Origin: Linnemannia schmuckeri
Taxonomy: Eukaryota > Mortierellomycota > Mortierellomycetes > Mortierellales > Mortierellaceae
DNA: 64,000 nucleotides
Assembly: GCA_029449235.1 (NCBI GenBank)
Contig: JANATG010000016.1
Span: forward strand, 806,001 to 870,000
Direction of reading: 5' to 3'
Position numbers and translations under genes: made by a program. Shown piece by piece: positions 30,064 through 40,033 of this stretch (position 1 is the first letter of the stretch; the number at the start of each line of letters is the position of its first letter). The notes under the pieces are model-generated. The model saw only the letters and a program-made list of their open reading frames with translations. It searched no databases and had not been told where the DNA came from.

Positions 30064-32600
30064 ATGATCACTGCAACAACAATACACCCTCTCGCTATTC
30101 CGAAATCATAGAGAACATTCTCCGTCGTCTTGACCGACCTTCACTCATAAGCTGCGCACGAGTTGCACAGCTCTGGTAAACATGTAGTCTTTTCATTCAC
30201 TTCGAGGTCTTCGTTTCCAGCGAGGATATTATCGACTACTTCGCAATCTTCACAGGCAGTCCTGAACAGGAACTTTCCGCCATCTCATTGGCAACGGACG
30301 GCCGAGCTCGCTTTCTCAAGGAGTTTGTCGACCAGCACCAGATCTCTCTTCTATGACTGTTGGCGACCCTTGAGGTGGCAAAGTTCCAGCGGATGAGCCA
30401 ATTCACGACTGCGATAGAGCCACTTTGGGAGAGGCAGCCGTGCCTCCAAGCTTGACCAGCCTCCGATGACTTGATCTCCGATGGTTCTGCTATCATCATT
30501 TCCAAACCGACGACTACCTACCCTGTCGTATTACTAAACTCATTGCTCAGAACTCTTGAATTTAGAACCTCAGCTACTCCACCTACGCGACACACGGTTG
30601 TGAAGTCCTGACGAACATCCTGCGTCGCTCCACCCTGTTTCATCTCCAGCGCTTGACCATCCAGTGCAAAATGGGGCCCTGGGATTTCTCCAAGCTTTTT
30701 ACGACATAGTTGCTGCAGGACAAGTACCAGGAGGAAGGGAGGCAGAAGGGGGCGTATGATCTTGTTTGTTTGGCTAACCACGACAGGGAGGTTTCTTCGT
30801 CCTCTTTCAATCGACTAGCCGGTATCTTTATTCACTCAATAATGACTCTGAATATCAACAAACATTGCGATCCACCAAAACAAGGCACATTCTTTCAGCC
30901 ATGCCGAACTGGGACTTGGAAGAACTCTTTATCAAGAACCTTGGTCTTCACGACATCGTCTCACATAGGAGTGAGAATGCTCTTCTCGATGAGTTTGTGG
31001 ATCTGTCAAACTCAATACTTTATGGCGGCCGCCAAGTTTCTATCAGGAGCCTCACCCTTTTGGACTTCGACATCATCAAGTATAAGATCGGGATGTACCA
31101 GGACAGCCAAACAGCACTAAACCATATCATCACTCGGTTCCCGCTCCTTGAAAGTCTCTGCATCTCACCTGACCCAACCAATATCTGAGCTCCTCATTCG
31201 CAGCACATCCGGGACCGTATCCGCACCCTTTTTCCCGACCATAGTCTACAACAACAGAACGCTTCTTCGTACGAGTCGGGATCAATTGGCGAACACATGA
31301 TCACGGCATGCCCTCATCTCACGATCATCGAGCCGAGCCATCAACGTTTGATCTCCCGGCCTGATTGGTCGACGCTGTTGAGATCATACACTCCTCTGTT
31401 AGAGTCCCTGGTCGCTTGGGACGTTGGGCCTCTTGGTCCTCGACAACTACCGCAGACCGTCCCTCCTACACCTGCAATCATCTAATCACTCCGTGGCGGG
31501 GAACATCCCTCCCAGACCTGGATAGGGCTTCAAGAGCTGGACATCAGTGCCAACTCAACCGTAGATAACAGTGTCCACAAGCTCATCAGATGTATACCGA
31601 CATTGCAGATCCTCCGGGCTTTGGGCGTACCTATGAATGCGACCAGCCTTGTGGACTTCGATTGGGTCTGTAAGGACATGGAGATACTGGTGATCAACAT
31701 TGTGTTTCCGAGAGCGAGTCTGTCCCCGAGGACAACGTGGCCTTGGGATGTTCGTCGCAGTCGGTGGGATGTCATTTTTAATATTCCTGAGAATCGTGAT
31801 ACCTGGCTTACTATCGACGGAGAGCCGGTATATCGAGAGGCGACTGAGGCGGCGGAGCAGCAGGAATCCAGGAGCGATGGCTAGCTTGATGGCGACTGCC
31901 ATGATACAAAGTGAGTTTCGACATCTGAGGAGATAGGGGCGAAGGAGACGTACACAGAGAGACGACACTTTGAGTACAGCGACGACGACGGATCCGACAC
32001 CGACGATGATGGATCAGACGAGGTCCGAAAGCGGAGGCAGCAAAAAGTTGTTCCTGAAGTGGAGGGCAATGGAGAGAGAAGGAGTGAGGGTACGGAAGGA
32101 GTACCAGCGAAAGATCTGTCAACAACTAGGCCGGTTGACCAAGTTGAGAGAGTTGAAGTTGGAGGGGTATCAAGGCAACTCTGCAGCCGACGAAGGAAGT
32201 CAGTTGATCGACTATCTATACTTGACATTAGAAACGGGACTCGACTACTTGCGACCACTGCAGGCAAATCTCGAGAAGTTGGTGGTCTATCAGTTGGAGG
32301 AAGAGTTGTGTGATCGAGCAGAAATGGAGTGGATCGCATAGCACTGGGTTCACCATAACAACCCCGTCTGGCAGAGCGAGTTCCAGGCTAGGAGGGCGTC
32401 TAAGCATCACACAAGAATGGAATTGGACGGTGAGGTTGAGGACGAGGAGGAAGATGAGAAGAAATCCCTTTTACTCCCTGCACCCAAGTTCAAGGCGTTG
32501 ATCGGCATCGATGTTGGTGGCAAAGTGGGCGGTCGGTCTGCGAATCGAGCTGCAGGAGAGATATTGTCGACCGCAGTTTCATGTGACTGCAAAAGCATGG
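30064..32600 (+). pseudogene. Decayed F-box protein, array gene 3
   Basis: Follows the family layout from the ATG at 30064 but is broken many times by stops and frame changes. Recognisable pieces, in order: an F-box with RRLDRPSLISCARVAQLW; MPNWDLEELFIKNLGLHD near 30900; SLTLLDFDIIKYK; ALNHIITRFPLLESLCISPD; IGLQELDISANST; the FDWVCKDMEILVINIVFP block near 31670; and the C-terminal block with QLGRLTKLRELKLEG, ETGLDYLRPLQANLEKL and EMEWIA followed by TAG at 32338-32340. Order and spacing equal those of the intact genes, so this is a once-functional tandem copy. Confidence 0.9.
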
Positions 32601-32701
32601 AACGTCTTATTTTTCACAACAACACACGTTGACCTTTCTTTGTTTTCACTCCATCCCCGCAGCTAAAGTAGCTCCAAGGACAAAGGATCACATCCAAAGG
32701 A

Positions 32702-35671
32702 ATGTCGCCGCAGGAATCCAGCCTCTTCTCGATTCCAGAAATCCTCTTGCACATCTACTCCTACCTCGATGATCCCACCCTCAACACATGTGCACGCGTC
32801 TCGCACTTTTGGAGGCGATGGAGTTTACAACACCGCTCAGCATCAGCATTCGTCCCCAGCAGCGACATCCTCAACACCTTTGCCCGACGTGTAGTTGAGG
32901 ACGACAGCAGTGACGAGGAGAAAGAAGTGGAGGAGGAGAAAGCGAGGGACGTCACCACTGCGAGCCAGGAGCAGCAGTGGCCACAACCCCATATCAACAA
33001 ACAGCCCGCAACAACCAGTTCTCAGCCCTATTGTCTCCAAGAACTATTACGGCGAGGCACCGAAGTCCGGTCGCTCACCATAGGCGATCGCTGGAACGGC
33101 GGGAAGCCACGCATGAGGCCCGACCCAACCGCATTCCATTGGTCAAGTGTCATCCCTCCCGACCTCACCAACCTGGAACACATCGGCTTCCGCCTCTACA
33201 GCCCTGAGCAGTTCTGGGCGGACGCACATTTACGGACAATGGTCATGAACGACCTTCTTGAGCAAAATCCTCAGGTCCGCAGTCTCGAGTACTCGACATA
33301 CAGAGCGCCTGGGTTTTCTACCTTGGTTGACCTGCTTTATCAGCACCCACTTCAGCATCTCAAGCGTTTGGATATCCAGAGTCGTGTGACGAGCGAGGGG
33401 TTTGCAGAGCTGTTTGTTGCGTTGATCTTGCGAGATAAACGTCAGCTGCAGCGACGGAGAGCAGCATCATCGGCTACAGCTGGATCGGTACTCAAGGAAT
33501 TGGAGCCACAGATAGAGCCACAGACAGAACCACAGACAGAGCCACAGACAGAGCCACAGACAGAGCCACAGACAGGGTCACAGACAGAACCGCAGATAGA
33601 ACCACAAACAGAACCACAGATAGAGCCAGAGTCGGAATCAGAGTCAGGGTCAGGATCAGAGTCGGAATCCGAATCAGAGCAGGAACCAACAGCATATACT
33701 TTGTCGGATGAGTTACTTGCACAGCTGCAGGAGGAGGAGGAGGAAGAGTTCACAATGCAAGGGGCTCTAGAGTATCCGGAAGAGGAGATGTTGCTCATGC
33801 AGCCTTTGAGAGGCCTCGCTCCACACGATCAGGGATGTTGGCTGGAGCGGCAGTACGACAGACTGGATTCGGATACAAAGAGGAGCCTGGAAAAATTTCC
33901 TGGCTTGGAGCTGGAGGAGCTCGTGATCAGGAACATTGGGCCCATCAACGCCACCAGACACCTCTTCGACATGTTTCTGCGACATTGTTACCTCGAGAAC
34001 AGAGTTGAATGTGAACAGTCTACACTTCGAAGGCTGATCCTCCTGAACTTTGACCTGCGCCACTACCTATACAACATTCGCTCCCAACAGCGGGAGCCCG
34101 ATGTAGTCGACGATGAAGCGCTTTTGATCGATTATTCTATTCTGATCCATCTCTGCCAACGATTCCCCAGACTGGAGTATTTGTGCGTGTCGCCGGATCC
34201 TTCCAAGATCCGTGAGCCCCTGTCAGAGCCGATCCGCGATCGAATCAGAGACACTTACGCGGACTTAAACAGTGGTGGCCATATCTTTATTCCAGAGAGC
34301 GGGGAGATTGGTGAAGACATTATATCAATGTGCCCGAACCTCAAGGCTATCGATCTCAGTCACCACCGGGAGATCCCAAGAAGCGACTGGGAAATGCTGC
34401 TGGGGAAACTTGGTGCGCAGTTGGAGTCGGTAGTCGCCTGGGATGTGGATGAACTGGGACCGAGAGAGTTGCTGAGTCTGGTGCCGCCTAGCCCCGCCAT
34501 CATCAATACTTTCGAAGGCGACCATCGTTTTCAGGTTTGGGCCGGATTACAGGAATTGGACATTAGCGCCAACCCCAAATTGGGCAGTGCCGTGCCCATG
34601 TTCCTCAAGTACGTTCCGACCCTGAAGATTCTTCGCGCTTTGGGCGTGCCCATCAATGGATCACGGCTGGTGGGGTATGACTGGGTCTGCACGGGCTTGG
34701 AGGTGCTTTCCATCAACATCTTTATCCCGATGGCAACCTTCAAACCCAAGATTACTTGGATCTGGAATCTGGAAAGAGATGGATGGGATGTTTTGCCGGA
34801 TCCTGAGGATGGCCACGTAAATCTTGCAGTCCTGCTTACAAGCGAGGGTGAGGCGATTACTAGTTTGTCGACGGATGAGCAGCAAGGCGTGGAGGACATG
34901 GATGTTGAAGAGGAGGATCAGCAGGGACAGGAGCGCGTCAAGAGCAGCCATTTCGACTACAGCGACAGCGAGGAGTCCGACTCTGATCAGGGAGACGTTT
35001 ACGGGAGGACAAATAAGACAAAGGAGGAAGACGAGGCATATCTGAGTTGGCGAGCCAAGGAGGACAAAAGGATCGAGGTGACCACAACATACAGCACTCA
35101 AGTTCAACGACAAATCTGCCAGCAGCTCGGGCGAATGACCAGGCTAAGAGAGTTGACATTAGAGGGCTACCAGAGCGATCAAAAAGACGAGGATGACAAG
35201 TTTATCGACTGCCTTCATCTCACCCTAGAGACGGGACTCGATTATTTACGGCCCCTGCGGAAGAATCTCGAGAAGCTGGTGGTCTACCAACTGGACGAAG
35301 ATCTGTGCGGGCGCGCAGAAGTAGAATGGATTGCCCAGAATTGGGTCAACTATGCGAATGGACCCTGGCAAAAGGGTTACCGAGACTGGAAGACCGCCAA
35401 GGGTAAACCAGTCCAGTCAGCTCTGGAGCTGATTCAGGAGATGCCATGGGGACCGGCGGCGGATAACCCTCTGCTTCCGGTTGCCGCGTTCAAGGAACTG
35501 ATTGGGATCAGCGTGTGGGGTAAAGAGAAAAGGGGAGTACGGTCAGAGAGTCGTGCGAATGGCAATCTTGCGTGGCTGAAACGCCAGTGCCCCAAGCTTT
35601 TGGTCGTCAAGGAGGATGCCAGCCAGCCCAAGGTTCGTTCCACTTTTGATTCCTATTACTTTGCGTTGTAG
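32702..35671 (+). CDS. F-box protein with LRR-like body, array gene 4
   Basis: 989 residues, intronless, the largest copy. F-box at about residues 8-45 (IPEILLHIYSYLDDPTL then ARVSHFWRRWSL). An acidic patch near 65-80. A repeat region at about 266-330 is built of EPQT/EPQI units followed by Ser/Glu repeats. LRR-like body with LEELVIRNIG, LQELDISANP and AIDLSHHREIPRSDWEMLL. C-terminal block: QLGRMTRLRELTLEGYQ, ETGLDYLRPLRKNLEKL, VEWIAQNWVNYA, and the closing ANGNLAWLKRQCPKLLVVKE. Predicted SCF substrate adaptor. Convergent with the ubiquitin-like/RING gene. Confidence 0.88.
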   Translation: MSPQESSLFSIPEILLHIYSYLDDPTLNTCARVSHFWRRWSLQHRSASAFVPSSDILNTFARRVVEDDSSDEEKEVEEEKARDVTTASQEQQWPQPHINKQPATTSSQPYCLQELLRRGTEVRSLTIGDRWNGGKPRMRPDPTAFHWSSVIPPDLTNLEHIGFRLYSPEQFWADAHLRTMVMNDLLEQNPQVRSLEYSTYRAPGFSTLVDLLYQHPLQHLKRLDIQSRVTSEGFAELFVALILRDKRQLQRRRAASSATAGSVLKELEPQIEPQTEPQTEPQTEPQTEPQTGSQTEPQIEPQTEPQIEPESESESGSGSESESESEQEPTAYTLSDELLAQLQEEEEEEFTMQGALEYPEEEMLLMQPLRGLAPHDQGCWLERQYDRLDSDTKRSLEKFPGLELEELVIRNIGPINATRHLFDMFLRHCYLENRVECEQSTLRRLILLNFDLRHYLYNIRSQQREPDVVDDEALLIDYSILIHLCQRFPRLEYLCVSPDPSKIREPLSEPIRDRIRDTYADLNSGGHIFIPESGEIGEDIISMCPNLKAIDLSHHREIPRSDWEMLLGKLGAQLESVVAWDVDELGPRELLSLVPPSPAIINTFEGDHRFQVWAGLQELDISANPKLGSAVPMFLKYVPTLKILRALGVPINGSRLVGYDWVCTGLEVLSINIFIPMATFKPKITWIWNLERDGWDVLPDPEDGHVNLAVLLTSEGEAITSLSTDEQQGVEDMDVEEEDQQGQERVKSSHFDYSDSEESDSDQGDVYGRTNKTKEEDEAYLSWRAKEDKRIEVTTTYSTQVQRQICQQLGRMTRLRELTLEGYQSDQKDEDDKFIDCLHLTLETGLDYLRPLRKNLEKLVVYQLDEDLCGRAEVEWIAQNWVNYANGPWQKGYRDWKTAKGKPVQSALELIQEMPWGPAADNPLLPVAAFKELIGISVWGKEKRGVRSESRANGNLAWLKRQCPKLLVVKEDASQPKVRSTFDSYYFAL
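33503..33634 (+). repeat. 12-bp coding minisatellite (EPQT)n
   Basis: About eleven imperfect copies of GAGCCACAGACA in F-box gene 4, in frame and encoding Glu-Pro-Gln-Thr, grading into GAGTCG-type Glu/Ser repeats up to about 33680. Twelve-base units keep the frame when copy number changes. Confidence 0.85.
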
Positions 35672-36043
35672 GTGCTCATCGTGTTTACAAACATCACAGA
35701 TTTTTTTAAATACAAAGTGTTGTGCGTGGTTTTTTTATTTCTATTGTCTTTGAAAGCTAGCGAAAATGATAATGTCAAAGCTGTGCAAGAACAAGAAGTG
35801 GAAATGTACGTTGGGTGGATGATCAAGAGAAACGGCCTGCTTGCAAATGAAAGGGAAGTGTATTTTTTGTTGCCAAAAGTGATGTGGGAAGAAGAACAAA
35901 AATGAAGAGTGGTTACACATGAAAGAAGTGGAAAAAACATCGGTCAAAGCGAGTGGAGCAAAATAGAAGCAAAACTGAAGGAGGAGATCTCAAAGGGGCC
36001 ATCAAAAGAGGCGGTGGCGGATACACCGGCGCCGAAAACTGCA
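35672..36043. other. Convergent 3' flanks, no gene
   Basis: 372 bp between F-box gene 4 and the ubiquitin-like/RING gene; A-rich, with no supported ORF. Confidence 0.4.
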
Positions 36044-37143
36044 TCACTGCGACAAACGAAGACGCAAGCCGCCCGAGAAGTACTTCTTGCTGTTAGAAAA
36101 GAGCTCCTGGAACTCGCAGCTCGAGCAGTTCTCCAATCCCTGCGCAAACTTCCAGAACTCGTGGAAGCGGTGATCACAGTCCAAGGTTGCGATATTGTCG
36201 ACCATGCGACGCAGGCAGAGTGGGCAATCGTCCTCTCTATCGAGGGCCGCCGATTCGATCACCAGACGGGTCCGTCCAATCTGCTTCTCGGGTTTAAAGA
36301 ACCGGTACGCCTCAGGATTGTCAACAATGGTCCACTTGGCCGTGAACTGGGTGCCATCCGCCTTAAGACCATGGAAGCGATACTTGCAGTTCCAAAATCC
36401 GGCAGTGAACGGGACTGTAGTGTTGAACGACAGACAGTTGGGGCAGCAGAACTTCTCCCGAGAGAACTCGATGGCTCCAAAGTGAATGGGGAGATGACGC
36501 TATAGTCCGGTGTGCAGGAACACTTGACCTCGATATTGGTTCCTCGGTTGACGGTGCGTCCGGGAGATGCATGAGTAGCAAGCCTGACGTTCAACACATT
36601 ATCACGGCTGGACACATCCGCAAACCGGATGGGCAAGGAAAGAGTCAAGCCGATGCCACCTCGGACACGGGTCAACATCGTCAAAGTTGAGATGCGACGG
36701 ACACCTAAAGATTCCAACGTGGCGTCGTCATCTCGGAGGGCCTTGCCTCGATGCAGCATCAGTAGCTGGGCCAAAGGTACACCCTCTCGTTTGAAGAGGA
36801 TTTTCTTGATATTCAAGATGGTGTCCGAAGGGTTGCAACCGATGCAGAGAGACTTGTCGCCGATGACATTCCTGACAAAGATGGACATGTCACCCTTCTT
36901 GATCGACTGGTAGGTCAGAGTGCCTCCAAGGACTCGGTAGTCGGCGAGAGGGAGCTGAGGGTACTCCAAATGGAAGCCTTGAAGGTAAAGCTCTTGGTAA
37001 TTGTAGTCAGACTTGGTCTCTTGGAGCTTCATGGCGATGCGCTGGATGATGTTATAAATAGGCTCTTTGGCGATGTAAGGAACTATCACACTTTCGCCGG
37101 GTCGGCCGGCCAACATGACTTCGATGGTATCAGCAGATGCCAT
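36044..37143 (-). pseudogene. Ubiquitin-like/RING protein, frameshifted
   Basis: ATG at 37141-37143. Residues 1 to about 84 look ubiquitin-like. Residues 86-163 clearly resemble ubiquitin: MSIFVRNVIGDKSL, NPSDTILNIKKILFKREGVP and LTMLTRVRGG, the last like the ubiquitin C-terminus but internal. After KCSCTPDYSVI the frame breaks. The homologous continuation IHFGAIEFSREKFCCPNC lies in the next frame and runs to the stop at 36044. One more base in the C4 run at 36488-36491 (minus sense) would join them. The RING-like end has CPLC, LDCDHRFH and CSSC, but the sixth ligand (expected Cys) is Trp. Possibly a recent pseudogene, or a homopolymer error in a gene with a weakened RING. No intron. Confidence 0.7.
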
Positions 37144-37499
37144 TACTGGATTGATGAACGGGTGCGTAGGTGTGGATGTAAGAGTTAGATGGGTTGTTTG
37201 GCTGAGGAAAATTTAGTAGAGTGAGCAGTTATGTTGGACGACATGAAGGAAGAAAGGGAAGAGAGAAGAGGGCCGTAAAAACGCGCAGGCAGAGTGATAT
37301 CTGCCAAGATTTTTCAGCTGATCCGTGATGCAGAAGCTCGAGTGCCTCGTAGAAGAATTACGCGACAATGACGCGTCGCGTCGTCTCATCCCTTCGTATG
37401 TCAAAAGTTGTTTTTATTTTGGAGGTTTTTTTTGTGTAAAGGGGCGGGGTATTAGAGTGGGCTCCCAATAGTCGTCGCATATCTCTCCTTGTTTCACCA
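37144..37499. other. Spacer between two minus-strand genes
   Basis: 356 bp holding the ubiquitin-like/RING leader and the 3' flank of the RGS gene; no ORF of note. Confidence 0.4.
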
Positions 37500-40033
37500 C
37501 TAGACTCCTTGACTGACACTGCGTTCCATACGCTCGCTCCTGTGAGGCGACCGAAGAGACTTTCCGTGCGTCACATTCAAAGATCCATTGCCGCCGGCGC
37601 CTCCTGCTCCACCATTTCCGTTTCGAAGCTTCATTCGGCTCACAATCACACCAAGGTAGATCTCTGATTTTGTGAACTTGGGTACCGAGTCGGTCGACAT
37701 CAGCCTCTTGATGTGTTCATCTGCCTGATCAAACAGCCCTATGTGGATCAGCTCTTTGGTCGGCATCTTGGCGCGGTCTCCAGTCGCTGCACCGACCAGT
37801 CCTGCCTCTTGCTGTGTTGATTGTAACGTTGGTGTGCTAGAGCTGCTATCGGTTACTGAAGACGTTTCCATGTTCCGGACAACGGCTTGCATGTAGGCGG
37901 TGAGATCGAATCGCATCTGGTGAGGCAAGTTCAGCTCACGAGGGGCGCCTGCAATCAAGTAAGTCTCGTAGATTGCAAAGGCCTGTGTACAGATCTGCTT
38001 TTCCAGTTCGCGCAATGCTGCTGGATGTGCAGTAGGTCCTGGGGTCGTCGGCGGATCTTGGGATACCAGAGACTGGGCATAGACTCGGGTTGAATGCACT
38101 AGGGCCTCGAACCGTTTCTTGTAGCTCATGACCTCCAGGTGGAAAGACAGGTTCTCTTCACAAATGTTGGCCCGCAAAAAGTTCCTGAACAGCTCATGAA
38201 GCTCAGAGTCGTCCAGAATGAGCTCGAGTCGCTTGACGTTTGATGTGTTGGACTGAACTGACGAACCAAGGCCGGCAACTGATCCTCCGCTACTGCCTGT
38301 CGAACCTCCCTCACGGTGACCCACTGATTCTCGACCCGAAGACGATGCAGCGTAGGAAGACATGGGACCTCCTGATTCTGAGAGCGTAATTTGGAACGAT
38401 GGATCGTTCAGGATTTGGGACAGACGACGAACGGATCCATTGACAAGCGTCGTGTCATCGTTGTATGTAGTTGATCCTCCTAGACTTGATTCGTCTACAG
38501 AGCGACGTCTCTCACTGGCGATCGAAATAGGCAGGCGGCGAATGTTGTGAGATGTGAGCTTGAACTGGGTTGAAAGGAGCATCTCTGATTGCAATACTCT
38601 ATCCATCTTTGAACTTCCTAGCACTCCTCTCTCTACAAAAACAAAAAAAAAAAAAAATGCATTGGCAAAAATTAGAAATTTGAGCATAATATGAGCCTGT
38701 CTTAGACAATGCATAGCAAAATAGATTAAACGGAGTCGTATATATTACCTTCCATCCAGTCGGTGTTGACACTACTGCCGCGGCTACGGGCCTGTCTTTC
38801 CCAACCAAGCACAGCTTTTCCTGCCTCTGTGAACTGGTACAGGGCTCCGTTGCCGGTACGGAATAATGCGGGTCCGCTTTTGTGTTCCTCTCCCACCTGC
38901 TCAATGTATCTGCAAGTGACCATCTCCTGTGCAATGCAAATCGCTTCTTCCTTGCCGATGACTGTCGTAAAATCTAGGAGCCATTCAACCGCTGCCTTGC
39001 CGTAGAAGGTATTCTTGTACATGTCGTAGTTGTGTTGCTGATCCTTCACTTCGATTCCGTTACACCGATCAATGTTGGCCTGAACACGATCCCGTTCTCG
39101 ACCTGGGCTTGATGCGCCATCAATCGATCCATCCGACACGACGTTGGGCCTTAGTCCAGCAAACCGCTTGAAGATCGCATCAACCGCCTTTTGGTTCAGC
39201 ACAATGGCATCTTCATCTTCAGCACGCTCCAGGACCAAGATTCTTGGAGTTGCGTTGGATGTGATGTGACGGGTGGCCTCGACGGGGAGTCCGTTCCTGT
39301 GAACAAATTTTTCGACGATGTGGGCTCCCTTTCCTGTGACATGGTAGATGCCTCTATTTTGGAACTCTCGCTTTCCTGGGTCGGATGCGCTCTCAAAGAG
39401 ACCGGCGTCCATGAATGTCTGGCAGAGGTTCTTAGCCATATCGCGGGGCAAGGAGAAGTGAGTCCTGACAGTGCGGGTGATGATGCGGGTGGGGTCGTTG
39501 GGGTCGGCGTCATGGTTGGATTGAATGAAATGGAGTCCTGCGAGTTGGGAGATGGCGTCCTCTGCTGTGAAGCTGTTGGGGTAGCTCTTGAAGAGCGTCT
39601 TGTGGTTGATGATGGGGAGCGAGATCATCAACGTCGAGAAGAGATCAAAGATGTTCTATGTATGTGTCCGTGCCAAAAAAAAAAAAAAAAAAAAGTGAAT
39701 TTAGACATTAGTCGTACAGAACATCGCTCTGGGGCTTGTTGATCAGTCGATTGTCTTATCAACTAATTGATGGGGAAAGGCCCTGTTTTGGATAAAGTTT
39801 TGTCCAATGAAATCCAGATAGATTCTTGTTCTGGTCTTCTTTGTTGCCAAGCCCTCTCTGTTGTTTCGTCTTTCCATAGTCCTGTAGCGACGTGACAGCA
39901 TGCAGGGCTTAGTTCCTGAACCTAAAGACTCTTCTGCGCAAGGCACCTTCCAACACGTCAAAACCAGCGACAGATGAGATTTGTTTACCTTGGCGAACGC
40001 ACGACCTGATGTAGTTGTCTTCATTGCTGCCAT
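37500..40033 (-). CDS. Regulator of G-protein signalling, DEP-DEP-RGS
   Basis: GTPase-activating protein for a heterotrimeric G-alpha subunit, of the Sst2/FlbA class; 694 residues. Exons (complement) 39989-40033, 38749-39655 and 37500-38632. The tiny first exon encodes MAAMKTTTSGRAFAK. DEP-like domains at about 40-125 (SYPNSFTAEDAISQL) and 222-295 (YKNTFYGKAAVEWLLDFTTV), for membrane or receptor docking. A Ser-rich linker leads to the RGS domain at about 455-640 (LELILDDSELHELFRNFLRA then NICEENLSFHLEV). A Gly-rich tail follows. Intron 1 (333 bp) contains an A20 tract and intron 2 an A15 tract. Likely tunes pheromone, nutrient or growth signalling. Confidence 0.93.
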
